DNA from: Syntrophaceae bacterium
GTDB taxonomy: Bacteria > Desulfobacterota > Syntrophia > Syntrophales > UBA2210
Direction of reading: 5' to 3'
Length of the DNA stretch: 7,172 nucleotides
NCBI GenBank assembly: GCA_030619435.1
Contig: JAUXBI010000088.1
Location: 1-7,172, forward strand
Positions 1 through 6,376 of this stretch are shown piece after piece (position 1 is the stretch's first letter; every line of letters begins with the position of its first letter). A program made the position numbers and the translations under genes. Below the pieces are notes generated by a model. That model saw nothing but the letters and a program-made list of their open reading frames with translations, did no database searches and had not been told where the DNA came from.

Positions 1-1586
1 ACATTCCCGTGGTATATGCTCAGATCGTTGTCCTTCAGCACGGCAACCTTGTTTATAAGCGGCGCGAGAAAATCTCTGTCGTGGGACACGATTACGTATG
101 CCCCGGAAAATTTTTTGAAGCTGCGCTGGAGGATGGCTTTTGACTGCGTGTCGAGGTGATTCGTCGGCTCGTCCATTATTAATAAATTCGCGGGCTTCAG
201 AATCATTTTGGCGAGGGCAAGCCGACTCTTCTCGCCTCCTGACAGGACGGAAACCGGTTTAAATACGTCGTCATCCTTAAAGAGAAAACAACCGAGAAGG
301 GTTCGCATCTCACCGGGGGAGTTGAGGGGAGCGACAGTGTCAAGTGTCTGCAGGACTGTCTTGTCCGGGTCCAGCCCTTCCACTATGTTCTGGGCATAGT
401 AAGAAATAACCGCATTGTGCCCCGGTTTTCTGAAACCGCCCTGGAAGGTGTCAACATCGGCTATAATACGCGCGAGCGTGGACTTGCCGGAACCGTTGAC
501 CCCGAGAAGGGCGATTCTGTCTCCGCGTTCGATGATGAAGGATATTTCCTCCAATACCAGGTTGTTCCCGTAGGCCTTTGTAAGGTCCGATATCTCCATT
601 ACCACCCTGCCGGCACGTGGCGGGTCCGGAAAATTGAAAAATATGGAACTTTCCTCTTTATCTATCTCGATATGTTCCAACTTTTCGAGCATCTTGATAC
701 GGCTCTGGACCTGTGTTGCCTTGGTGTTTTTATAACGAAATCGCTCTATAAAGCGTGTAGTACTGTCAATCATGCGCTGCCGGTTTCTGAGAGAGGACTG
801 CAACATTTCGAGGTGCTGGGCCTTTTGAATCAGACAGGATGAGTAATCACCTGTGTATTCGGTGGCTTTTCCCATGGATATTTCGATTACCCTCTCGACG
901 AGATTGTCAAGAAAGCGGCTGTCGTGAGATACCAGCACAATAGAACCCCTGTACGATTTAAGATATCCTTCAATCCATTCCAGGGATTCCATATCAAGGT
1001 GATTGGTGGGTTCGTCAAGCAGCAGAATAGATGGTTCCCTGAGGAGCAGCTTAGCGAGGGCTATTCTCATCTGCCAGCCACCGCTGAACTCCTCTGTCAT
1101 TCGGGACATGTCCTTTTCGTTAAATCCGAGACCTGAAAGGATCTGCTTTACCTTTATCTCTATATTGTATCCCTCCCGGTGTTCCAGGATGCTCTGAGCC
1201 TGTCCCATCTCATCAATAAGTTCCTGCAATTCCGGAGAGTTGCCCCCCTCCATAGAAGTGATGCCCGAAATTTCATCACCTATTTCTCGGATTCTTTCAT
1301 GGAGACGGTTCAGGTCATCAAAGGCGGTTGCCGCTTCTTCGAAAAGGGTTCGACCCGTGTGATACACACTATCCTGGGGAAGATAGCCTACGCTGTTAAA
1401 CCTGGATTGGATGATTTTTCCCGAATCTGCTTCGATTTCCCGCAGGATTATCTTCATCAGCGTGGATTTGCCTGTTCCGTTCCGTCCCACGAAGGCAATC
1501 CGGTTTCCGTCTTCTATATGGAGAGAGAGATCCCTGAAGAGATATTTTCCGCTGTACTGTTTCGATATGTTTTGCAGTGAAATCAT
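1..1586 (-). CDS. ABC-F family ATPase (Uup/YheS/EttA type), C-terminus beyond the window
   Basis: This is a soluble tandem-ATPase protein of the ABC-F family, whose members act on the ribosome (translation factors or ribosome-protection proteins) and are not transporters; no membrane segment is visible. I read 528 codons from ATG at 1586 to the left edge. Domain 1 has Walker A GRNGTGKS (34-41), Q-loop Q71, signature FSGGW (167-171), Walker B ILLLDEPTNHLD ending at 198 and switch His221. Domain 2 has Walker A GVNGSGKS (362-369), signature LSGGE (448-452), Walker B with D472-E473 and a SHD switch. A charged helical linker between them carries FIERFRYKNTKATQVQSR, typical of the ABC-F tRNA-interaction linker. 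Residues about 80-150 are an acidic helical insertion where ABC-F 'arm' elements sit. The start MISLQNISK matches the family's usual N-terminus, although no strong Shine-Dalgarno precedes it. The family is usually 500-650 residues, so only the last part is missing. The exact subfamily is not resolved. Confidence 0.95.
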   Translation of the reverse strand, partial: MISLQNISKQYSGKYLFRDLSLHIEDGNRIAFVGRNGTGKSTLMKIILREIEADSGKIIQSRFNSVGYLPQDSVYHTGRTLFEEAATAFDDLNRLHERIREIGDEISGITSMEGGNSPELQELIDEMGQAQSILEHREGYNIEIKVKQILSGLGFNEKDMSRMTEEFSGGWQMRIALAKLLLREPSILLLDEPTNHLDMESLEWIEGYLKSYRGSIVLVSHDSRFLDNLVERVIEISMGKATEYTGDYSSCLIQKAQHLEMLQSSLRNRQRMIDSTTRFIERFRYKNTKATQVQSRIKMLEKLEHIEIDKEESSIFFNFPDPPRAGRVVMEISDLTKAYGNNLVLEEISFIIERGDRIALLGVNGSGKSTLARIIADVDTFQGGFRKPGHNAVISYYAQNIVEGLDPDKTVLQTLDTVAPLNSPGEMRTLLGCFLFKDDDVFKPVSVLSGGEKSRLALAKMILKPANLLIMDEPTNHLDTQSKAILQRSFKKFSGAYVIVSHDRDFLAPLINKVAVLKDNDLSIYHGN

Positions 1587-1748
1587 CTTTGGTTGAATTA
1601 TCGGGTGGAACGGTTTGGTCCATTTAGGGTTGGACTGAGAAATTGATTTCAAGTCATTATCAAATCTCGTGGATCGGATAGTGTTCCCTCCGGTTATATT
1701 CTATGCAGCCTCCTGTAATTCTATGTCAATTATGTTAAAACATGCTTG

Positions 1749-1777
1749 ATTATCAGCGTATCAAAGGGCTTTGTCAA
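1749..1777 (-). promoter_or_regulatory. Sigma70-type promoter for the ABC-F gene
   Basis: On the minus strand TTGACA (1777-1772) is followed after exactly 17 bases by GATAAT (1754-1749). This is a perfect -35 box and a five-of-six -10 box. Transcription would begin near 1742, leaving a leader of about 155 bases before the ATG at 1586. A second TTGACA lies at 1729-1724, but its best -10 (TAGAAT) is 20 bases away, so it is weaker. The leader contains AGGAGG- and GGAGGG-like stretches without a suitable start codon after them. Confidence 0.6.
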
Positions 1778-1880
1778 TGATTGTTTATAACTGACCTTCG
1801 ATTAAGTCGTGAAAAAGCAGGGTGGCAAGATGAAAATCTGATCACGATGTCGGGTAAGAAAAACCCTCAACAGATGGCTT

Positions 1881-1934
1881 TAAATTTCGATTACTTTGGG
1901 ATGTAGAATCTCCGCTGGAAAGTCAAAAAGTAAA
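1881..1934. repeat. Left copy of a 54-base diverged direct repeat
   Basis: This stretch aligns in the same orientation with 2852-2905. A 55-column hand alignment gives 42 identities, 11 mismatches and one gap in each copy. The best-kept part is CTGGAAAGTC followed by an A-rich tail (18 of 20 identical at 1915-1934 against 2886-2905). On the minus strand it can fold with TTTC pairing GAAA and GATT pairing AATC around a 14-base loop, the same pairing scheme as the other copy. The family of the repeat is not recognised. Confidence 0.6.
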
Positions 1935-2013
1935 CTACTACCAGCTTTAGCCGATAGTAGTTTACTTCCGCCATTGGCGCGAGAAAGAATTTGCCTGGAA
2001 GCTCTAAGTTCAT
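1891..2013 (-). pseudogene. Possible truncated start of a tRNA-dihydrouridine synthase (dus) gene
   Basis: Ten bases after the puuD-like stop, an ATG at 2013 opens a 40-codon frame. Its first part reads MNLELPGKFFLAPMAEVN. The LAPM-x-x-V-T/N pattern near the N-terminus is characteristic of Dus-family flavoenzymes (FMN-binding TIM barrels that reduce uridine in tRNA), where it normally continues to an FR motif and some 300 more residues. Here the resemblance stops at about 1963, exactly in the hairpin, and the frame then runs through the 54-base repeat to a stop at 1891. I read this as the 5' stub of a gene that once followed puuD in an operon and was cut at the repeat junction. The match is short and made from memory, and no Shine-Dalgarno is visible, so chance remains possible. 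Confidence 0.35.
1925..1967 (-). terminator. Probable intrinsic terminator after the puuD-like gene
   Basis: A perfect 13-bp inverted repeat (1928-1940 with 1955-1967, arms AAGTAAACTACTA and TAGTAGTTTACTT) encloses a 14-base loop. Read on the minus strand the 3' arm runs into further Ts, giving a run of five, the arrangement of a rho-independent terminator. It lies 56 bases past the puuD-like stop. The stem is A/T-rich and therefore weak. The T run overlaps the left repeat, and the 5' arm falls in the dus-like fragment. Confidence 0.5.
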
Positions 2014-2023
2014 ATTATCAGGT

Positions 2024-2845
2024 TCAGTCAATCCGATTAAGAAATTCCTGGAAAATCCTTTTAAATTGAGGTCTTTCTTCTGCCATTTTTTCCGGGTGAA
2101 ACTGAACTCCAATAATAAAAGGTTCTCCTTTCCATTCAATTGCTTCGATGAATCCGTCGTCAGATTTTGCCGCAACTGAAAATCCCGGTGCAACTGCTTT
2201 AACTCCCTGATGATGATATGAATTAACATTAATTCTGTCAGCGCCGAGGATTGAATGCAGCAGACTTCCTTTCTGTATGGTTATATCATGGAAGCAGGGC
2301 TGTGGTAGGTTGATGATCAGCCAACCTTTTGTTTTTCTATGAACAACTTTATTTTCGGATTTATAATGTGAAGGAATATCCTGATATAATGATCCTCCAT
2401 AAAAAACATTTAATATCTGATGTCCTCTGCATATGCCAAGAACCGGGAGTTTGTTTTCCTTAGCGTATTGAAGGACTTTGAATTCAAGCACATCGAGTTT
2501 TTCATCAACACTCTCAAGAAGAGGATCATCTTCCTCATTGTATCTTGATGGCTTTACATCAAGTCCTCCGGGTATTAGGATTGCTTTTACTTTTTTGAGT
2601 TTTTTTGCGATATCATCAGCGTCATCGTATACTGAAATTTTCTCAACGCATCCGCCATGATTATTTATCTGGGTGATATATTCTGAATTAATATCAATAT
2701 TGGAACAGGCAAGAATTGATTGTATTTTTCCATAGGTAATTCCTATTGTTTTATCTGAAGTACAGCTTGTTTCCGGACCGCAGGCAGTAATTATAATGGC
2801 TGATGTAAACAGAACAAAAAATATTTTTTTCATTTTACTATTCAT
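2024..2845 (-). CDS. Lipoprotein PuuD-like gamma-glutamyl hydrolase (peptidase C26, class I glutamine amidotransferase fold)
   Basis: This 273-residue protein belongs to the family of gamma-glutamyl-gamma-aminobutyrate hydrolase PuuD, which cleaves gamma-glutamyl amide bonds. The nucleophile elbow is GICRGHQ with Cys139, and the His-Glu pair is in QFHPE (His250, Glu252). IPGGLDVKP (91-99) and NSYHHQGVK (208-216) are also family hallmarks. Unlike cytosolic PuuD (about 250 residues), it starts with a lysine, a hydrophobic segment and the lipobox ITAC (Cys22), predicting a periplasm-facing lipoprotein. A second in-frame ATG at codon 5 (MKKIFF...) would give an equally good signal peptide; neither start has a clear Shine-Dalgarno. 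Sample 60-base lines are 30% GC against 53-63% in the crotonase gene, suggesting acquisition from an AT-rich donor. No polyamine genes lie nearby, so the physiological substrate is unknown. Confidence 0.9.
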   Translation of the reverse strand: MNSKMKKIFFVLFTSAIIITACGPETSCTSDKTIGITYGKIQSILACSNIDINSEYITQINNHGGCVEKISVYDDADDIAKKLKKVKAILIPGGLDVKPSRYNEEDDPLLESVDEKLDVLEFKVLQYAKENKLPVLGICRGHQILNVFYGGSLYQDIPSHYKSENKVVHRKTKGWLIINLPQPCFHDITIQKGSLLHSILGADRINVNSYHHQGVKAVAPGFSVAAKSDDGFIEAIEWKGEPFIIGVQFHPEKMAEERPQFKRIFQEFLNRID

Positions 2846-2851
2846 GATTAT

Positions 2852-2905
2852 TTAATTTCCGATTCCTTCGGGACTCAAATCCTCACTGGAAAGTCAGAAA
2901 ATAAA
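2852..2905. repeat. Right copy of the 54-base diverged direct repeat
   Basis: This copy matches 1881-1934 in the same orientation and ends only 6 bases before the first ATG of the puuD-like gene, so it forms that gene's immediate leader. On the minus strand TTTCC can pair with GGAAA and GATT with AATC around a 13-base loop, leaving a one-sided 6-base bulge. The other copy keeps this pairing despite substitutions. The two copies are 971 bases apart. Confidence 0.6.
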
Positions 2906-2989
2906 GGGTAGCTTTTTGGACTGCCCTTCCGGTATCGCCTGTCCTTTGTAGATATTTTTTTGTCTTACTATCCTGAAACGCTTGATTTC

Positions 2990-4159
2990 TTATTCAAATC
3001 CCATTATTTCATAGAGACACTCGCCGGATATCCTGTCCTTGATACCTTTCGTTTCGATGGTTCCTTCATAGTCGGCGATTACACGGAAGTAATTTGGGCG
3101 GGCAATGAAGGTTCGTGCCAGCCATTGTGTTAATCCGCTGAGACCGGATACCGTGAGAAGATCCACATTTTCTACGAGGTGTTTATACTTGATATTGATG
3201 TGGGCCTTTACTCCGTCATCTTCAAAATCTATGGAGATCCGTTTCGGGTAATATCGCTCCAGGACGGGGTGTGTGACAAAATCCCATTGACGAATCGTAG
3301 GGCTGCCCGTTCCTACGATGACCCTGTTTCCCTTTGCTATGTATAATGGCCTGGATTCGAGGGAAGAGTCACAGTAATCCACATCGGCGTAAATAATGGT
3401 ATATTCATCGGCGAAGATACGCCCCCAGACCCATCGGCGGGTTATTTCATTCAGCCTTTTACGACCCCAGTTGTGATCGGCGTAACCTGTTCCGGTTACC
3501 TTGGTTGTGACACCATTGCGGGTGATAGTGCCTTCTATGTGGTTGCGAGCCTGGTGGACAGCCCAGAAAAGGTCGAGATAAGATTCGTTAACGCTGTCCC
3601 CTCTCGAAGGCTGCCAGCCGGGGACTTCCGTGGTCAGTCTGAAGTCCACCTCGATATCATCCAGCTCCCAACGGACGTGATAGGTTTCATCGTTGAGACG
3701 GCGTATAAAACCGGCCTTGGTTTCCACACAGACGTCTTCGGTGGAAGATCTTATTTCCCCCGGGGCAAGGGTAATCCCGTATGCTTCCCTGGACCAGTCG
3801 GGTGAATACAGAGAGAAAGTGACCCCGGGTTTACCCGTGGTGAAACTGGGATCGAAAAAGGTACCGGCAAAAGTCTGCCCATTATCGAGGTGCCCGTCGA
3901 AGTACCACCATTCAAAGGGGTGTTTCTCCTCTAATTCGTGTTTTGCCCGGTCCGCCGCAGAAGGGGGTTTTTTACCCCAGTCCATATATGCGGCCGACTG
4001 ACCGACGATCTGGTCAGGCACATCAATATGTGTGCATGCCCCAAAGGTGAGGATTGCGAAGATCGATAGCGCAAATGCAGCTACTCGAAAAGCAGATTTT
4101 GAGCCTTCAGGATAGAACCGTACCTCTCTTTTTCTGAAGATCGTTCCGTAATGGGCCAT
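2990..4159 (-). CDS. CrtC/AttH-like lipocalin-fold lipoprotein
   Basis: The 389-residue product resembles the family containing hydroxyneurosporene synthase (carotenoid 1,2-hydratase, CrtC) and AttH, a double lipocalin-like beta-barrel fold. Hallmarks are HPFEWWYFDGHLDNG (80-94), near the start of the first barrel, and GYADHNWG (225-232), close to the DHNWG motif of CrtC. The N-terminus has a basic 25-residue lead, a hydrophobic segment (about 24-40) and a lipobox-like FGAC with Cys42, so the protein is probably lipid-anchored outside the inner membrane; Phe at -3 is less usual. The start is well supported: AGGAGGT (4172-4166) lies 6 bases before ATG at 4159. No carotenoid genes are nearby, so I do not assign hydratase activity; a lipid or hydrophobic-ligand role is only a guess. 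It is divergent from the crotonase gene, and 144 bases separate it from the puuD-like gene downstream. Confidence 0.87.
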   Translation of the reverse strand: MAHYGTIFRKREVRFYPEGSKSAFRVAAFALSIFAILTFGACTHIDVPDQIVGQSAAYMDWGKKPPSAADRAKHELEEKHPFEWWYFDGHLDNGQTFAGTFFDPSFTTGKPGVTFSLYSPDWSREAYGITLAPGEIRSSTEDVCVETKAGFIRRLNDETYHVRWELDDIEVDFRLTTEVPGWQPSRGDSVNESYLDLFWAVHQARNHIEGTITRNGVTTKVTGTGYADHNWGRKRLNEITRRWVWGRIFADEYTIIYADVDYCDSSLESRPLYIAKGNRVIVGTGSPTIRQWDFVTHPVLERYYPKRISIDFEDDGVKAHINIKYKHLVENVDLLTVSGLSGLTQWLARTFIARPNYFRVIADYEGTIETKGIKDRISGECLYEIMGFE

Positions 4160-4491
4160 GGTATTACCTCCTGTTCCTCAGGGTTGTATGAAATTTTGGG
4201 GACAATACTTAATTACTGGCTTTAGCTGTTGATTTTCTCTCCATTTCTCCATACTCCCTTCTTCGGTGATACGTGTATAGACGTTTGCTCGCGTCAAAAA
4301 AGCTACACTTATTTAATGGTGCTGTCAAATTTTTGTTCAGGGGAAAATTCAAAGCCCAATTTCTGCACCCGGTTTTCTTTATAGAGTCTTCTTGTCAGGA
4401 TTTTTCAAAATTTGTTTGACTTACCCGAACAGAAAATGTCATTTGTCAAAGCCATCAGATACATATAACCGGGAAAAGGAGGACGTCATTC
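4160..4491. promoter_or_regulatory. Divergent control region between the CrtC-like and crotonase genes
   Basis: No gene is supported in this 332-base gap, which must hold the promoters of both flanking genes. Both ends carry strong Shine-Dalgarno sequences. TTGACA on the minus strand (4328-4323) and TTGACT on the plus strand (4416-4421) are possible -35 boxes, but neither has a good -10 at 16-18 bases. GTCAAA or its complement TTTGAC occurs at 4293-4298, 4324-4329, 4415-4420 and 4445-4450; the last two form an inverted pair in front of the crotonase gene and could be operator half-sites. A short stretch around 4190-4215 (TTTTGGGGACAATACTTAAT) resembles a sequence I associate with dispersed repeats. 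Confidence 0.4.
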
Positions 4492-5268
4492 ATGTCTTTT
4501 AAAACAATACTAACCGCCAAAGAGAATCAGACAGGAACTATTTCTCTCAACCGCCCGAAACAGTTTAACACGTTCAGCACGAAGATGGCGGAAGAACTGA
4601 ACGAGGCCCTGCTCCAGATGGAACAAGACGAAGCAATTCAGGTGGTTATAGTAAGGGGAGAAGGGAAGGCCTTTTCAACAGGTGTAGATGTCAGTGAATT
4701 TGAGGGGAAGACACCTTCAGAATACCACGCGTGGATAAAACTCATGGGTGAAATGCATCTCACGATAGCCTCCATGGGAAAGCCGGTAATTGCCTCCATC
4801 CATGGATTCGCGGTGGCAAACGGGGCGGGTCTTCTGGCAGCGGCGGATTTTGCGATTGCATCGGAAGAAACAAAAATCGGCACCTCGGCGATAAACGTCG
4901 GTCTCCTGTGTTCAGGACCAATTGCCCCGCTGAGCTGTTTTCTCCCTAAAAAGAAGGCGCTCGAGATGCTGCTCTGCGGAGAAATGATAGACGCAAAAGA
5001 AGCGGAGCGCCTGGGAATTCTAAACAAAGTGGTGCCACTCGAAAAGCTGAAGGAAGAAACAGAGGCCTTTGCCAGGAAACTCATCGACAAAAGCCCCGTA
5101 GCGGTACGGGTCGGGAAGGAATTCTACTATGAAATGATGGATATGACCTTCCGTCAGAAGCTTGTCCTTGCCGACGAAGTCTTGGCCAGATTATGCACAA
5201 CAGAGGATGCCCTCGAAGGGGTTAGCGCATTTCTGGAGAAGAGAAAACCGGAGTGGAAGGGCCGCTAG
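4492..5268 (+). CDS. Enoyl-CoA hydratase/isomerase family protein (crotonase fold, ECHDC3-like)
   Basis: This 258-residue cytoplasmic protein has the usual length and layout of the crotonase superfamily, which handles acyl-CoA thioesters. The first oxyanion-hole segment is GEGKAFSTGVDVSEF (56-70) and the second region is HGFAVANGAGLLAAADFAIAS (104-124). INVGLLCSG followed by PKKKALEML and the GEMIDAKEAERLGILNKVVP stretch resembles the ECHDC3-like group. Compared with rat mitochondrial enoyl-CoA hydratase, the oxyanion Gly141 aligns with Asn110, catalytic Glu144 with Gly113 and Glu164 with Ala133. Ordinary water addition by the two-glutamate mechanism is therefore unlikely; another acyl-CoA reaction or a non-catalytic role is possible. 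The start is supported by AAGGAGG (4476-4482) 9 bases before the ATG. The gene stands alone, divergent from the CrtC-like gene and convergent with djlA, with no beta-oxidation partner in view. Confidence 0.93.
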   Translation: MSFKTILTAKENQTGTISLNRPKQFNTFSTKMAEELNEALLQMEQDEAIQVVIVRGEGKAFSTGVDVSEFEGKTPSEYHAWIKLMGEMHLTIASMGKPVIASIHGFAVANGAGLLAAADFAIASEETKIGTSAINVGLLCSGPIAPLSCFLPKKKALEMLLCGEMIDAKEAERLGILNKVVPLEKLKEETEAFARKLIDKSPVAVRVGKEFYYEMMDMTFRQKLVLADEVLARLCTTEDALEGVSAFLEKRKPEWKGR

Positions 5269-5282
5269 GACGAGGTTCCTTT

Positions 5283-5318
5283 CCGGGGGGATGCATTTAT
5301 CTGAAACCCAACCCCCGG
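5283..5318. terminator. Possible shared terminator hairpin between the convergent crotonase and djlA genes
   Basis: CCGGGGG (5283-5289) and CCCCCGG (5312-5318) form a perfect 7-bp G/C stem with a 22-base loop, sited 14 bases after the crotonase stop and 4 bases past the djlA stop. On the plus strand only three Ts follow directly; on the minus strand no T run follows. The position between two convergent ends supports a terminator role, but the missing T tract makes intrinsic termination uncertain. Confidence 0.35.
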
Positions 5319-5322
5319 TTTG

Positions 5323-6129
5323 TCAATGGAGTTTTCGGGAGCTTCGTATGAGATCGTAGGCCGCCTTGATATCCCCGGTTTTTTCGGTGGCGAATTTCAT
5401 CATCTCATCCGGAAGACCTTTGGAAACAAGCTTGTCGGGATGGTACTGCGTCATGAGACGCCGATACGATTTTTTGACTTCATCATCGGAGGCTTCTTTA
5501 GAAAGCCCCAATACGCCATAGGCATCCTTGAGACGGGTGTTGTCCGCGCTATATTTCCGGTCGAAGCCCGCACTACCTCCCGCATGCTGTCCCGCCTGCA
5601 TCATTCGTACGATGCGCTCAAAATCCGCCCTGGGATAGCCGGTATGATCGCAGACGTAATAGAGAATATAGAGTTCCGAGTCATGAATTTCTCCGTCAGC
5701 CATTGCTGTTCCCAGAAGAATCTCAAGAAACATCCGTATGAGACTGCGCCTTCCATGACACTCCCGTCTGAACTGCTCCAGGATATCGTCAAGCGGAAAA
5801 TCGGGACGTTTGCCTTCATTAAACAGATTGAGAGCAGCCTGCTGCTGTTCCGGAGTAAGCTGCATATTCCTCATGACAGTATGCACCGCCGCGATCTCCT
5901 CATCGGAAACCCTTCCATCCGCTTTCGCCAGATGGCCCATCACGGAGAAGGTTGCCGTAAAGAAGGCAATCTGCACCCGCTCGGGATTTCCGAATCCGAA
6001 ATTCCCGCCGCCGGCAACTGTTTTGGCATGATCAAAGCTATGTCCCACCGCGGTGCCCAAAAGTGCACCCAGAGGACCTCCGAAGAAAAATCCGACCGAA
6101 CCCCCTATCAATTTTCCCCACCAACTCAT
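5323..6129 (-). CDS. djlA: Co-chaperone DjlA (membrane-anchored DnaJ-like protein)
   Basis: The 268-residue product matches E. coli DjlA (271 residues) from end to end. It opens with [10 protein letters not shown] and a glycine-rich hydrophobic segment (about 7-30), which in DjlA is a single inner-membrane anchor that also mediates dimer formation. The central part (about 50-185, with [12 protein letters not shown] and [20 protein letters not shown]) is the TerB-like helical domain. After a short linker the J domain occupies 200-268 with the essential HPD motif at 230-232 (YHPDK). The J domain stimulates DnaK ATPase at the cytoplasmic face of the membrane; DjlA is linked to envelope stress signalling in enterobacteria. 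AAAGGA (6142-6137) lies 7 bases before the ATG. The gene is apparently monocistronic: it is convergent with the crotonase gene and separated by 247 bases from the small membrane-protein gene upstream on the same strand. Confidence 0.95.
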   Translation of the reverse strand: MSWWGKLIGGSVGFFFGGPLGALLGTAVGHSFDHAKTVAGGGNFGFGNPERVQIAFFTATFSVMGHLAKADGRVSDEEIAAVHTVMRNMQLTPEQQQAALNLFNEGKRPDFPLDDILEQFRRECHGRRSLIRMFLEILLGTAMADGEIHDSELYILYYVCDHTGYPRADFERIVRMMQAGQHAGGSAGFDRKYSADNTRLKDAYGVLGLSKEASDDEVKKSYRRLMTQYHPDKLVSKGLPDEMMKFATEKTGDIKAAYDLIRSSRKLH

Positions 6130-6376
6130 TTCCTATTCCTTTCCGTTTCGTTGAAACTGAGGCAGCTGTAGAGCAGATCAATGTGTCAACAGAATAGCCC
6201 CGGTTTTTTGTTTTGTATTTACATATAAGCTGAAACAACAAAAAGCAAGTCCCTACCCCTATAATACCGCTTGTCTTACGGCGTCTGCTATCTTTTTGTG
6301 TACGCCGGGATCCATAAAGTCAGGTACATCCTATGTTTGCCTGTCAGAGATGCAAGGGTCTCAGCGGCGCTGCATT

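Larger units (their letters stand above)
1587..2023. other. Intergenic stretch of 437 bases between the puuD-like gene and the ABC-F gene
   Basis: No complete gene is supported here. Reading leftward from the puuD-like stop it holds a short dus-like fragment (2013 to about 1966), a 13-bp hairpin with a T run (1967-1925), the left copy of a 54-base repeat (1934-1881), then the ABC-F promoter (1777-1749) and its leader. I see nothing recognisable in about 1780-1880. Confidence 0.7.

Noticed and set aside
417..842. A 141-codon plus-strand frame, with smaller ones at 924-1136 and 1179-1580
   Set aside because: All are antisense to the ABC-F gene, whose minus-strand frame contains every expected ATPase motif.
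1396..1623. A 75-codon minus-strand frame beginning upstream of the ABC-F start
   Set aside because: It overlaps the ABC-F N-terminus in another frame and lacks any motif; the overlapped frame carries Walker A.
1881..2905. Integron cassette with attC sites
   Set aside because: The repeats have about the right size and sit next to the gene, but I found no GTTRRRY/RYYYAAC core boxes, no attC-like R/L box arrangement and no integrase.
1881..2905. CRISPR array or composite transposon
   Set aside because: There are only two diverged copies 971 bases apart with no regular spacers, and no transposase or terminal inverted repeats were seen.
3473..4001. Plus-strand frames opposite the CrtC-like gene
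   Set aside because: The minus strand has a family-length protein with conserved motifs and a strong Shine-Dalgarno; the plus frames are shadows.
4178..4252. A 24-codon minus-strand upstream ORF before the CrtC-like gene
   Set aside because: Its Shine-Dalgarno-like GGGAG is only one base from the ATG, and the peptide overlaps the possible repeat remnant; there is no support beyond an open frame.
4443..4469. TTGTCA with TATAAC as the crotonase promoter
   Set aside because: The spacer is 15 bases and the implied start would fall on the Shine-Dalgarno, leaving no usable leader.
5320..6171. A 283-codon open frame on the plus strand opposite djlA
   Set aside because: The minus strand encodes a full-length DjlA with J domain and HPD motif; the plus frame has no recognisable motif and lies antisense to it.
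6184..6189. TTGACA on the minus strand as a djlA -35 box
   Set aside because: No acceptable -10 hexamer occurs 16-18 bases downstream, so I could not support a promoter.
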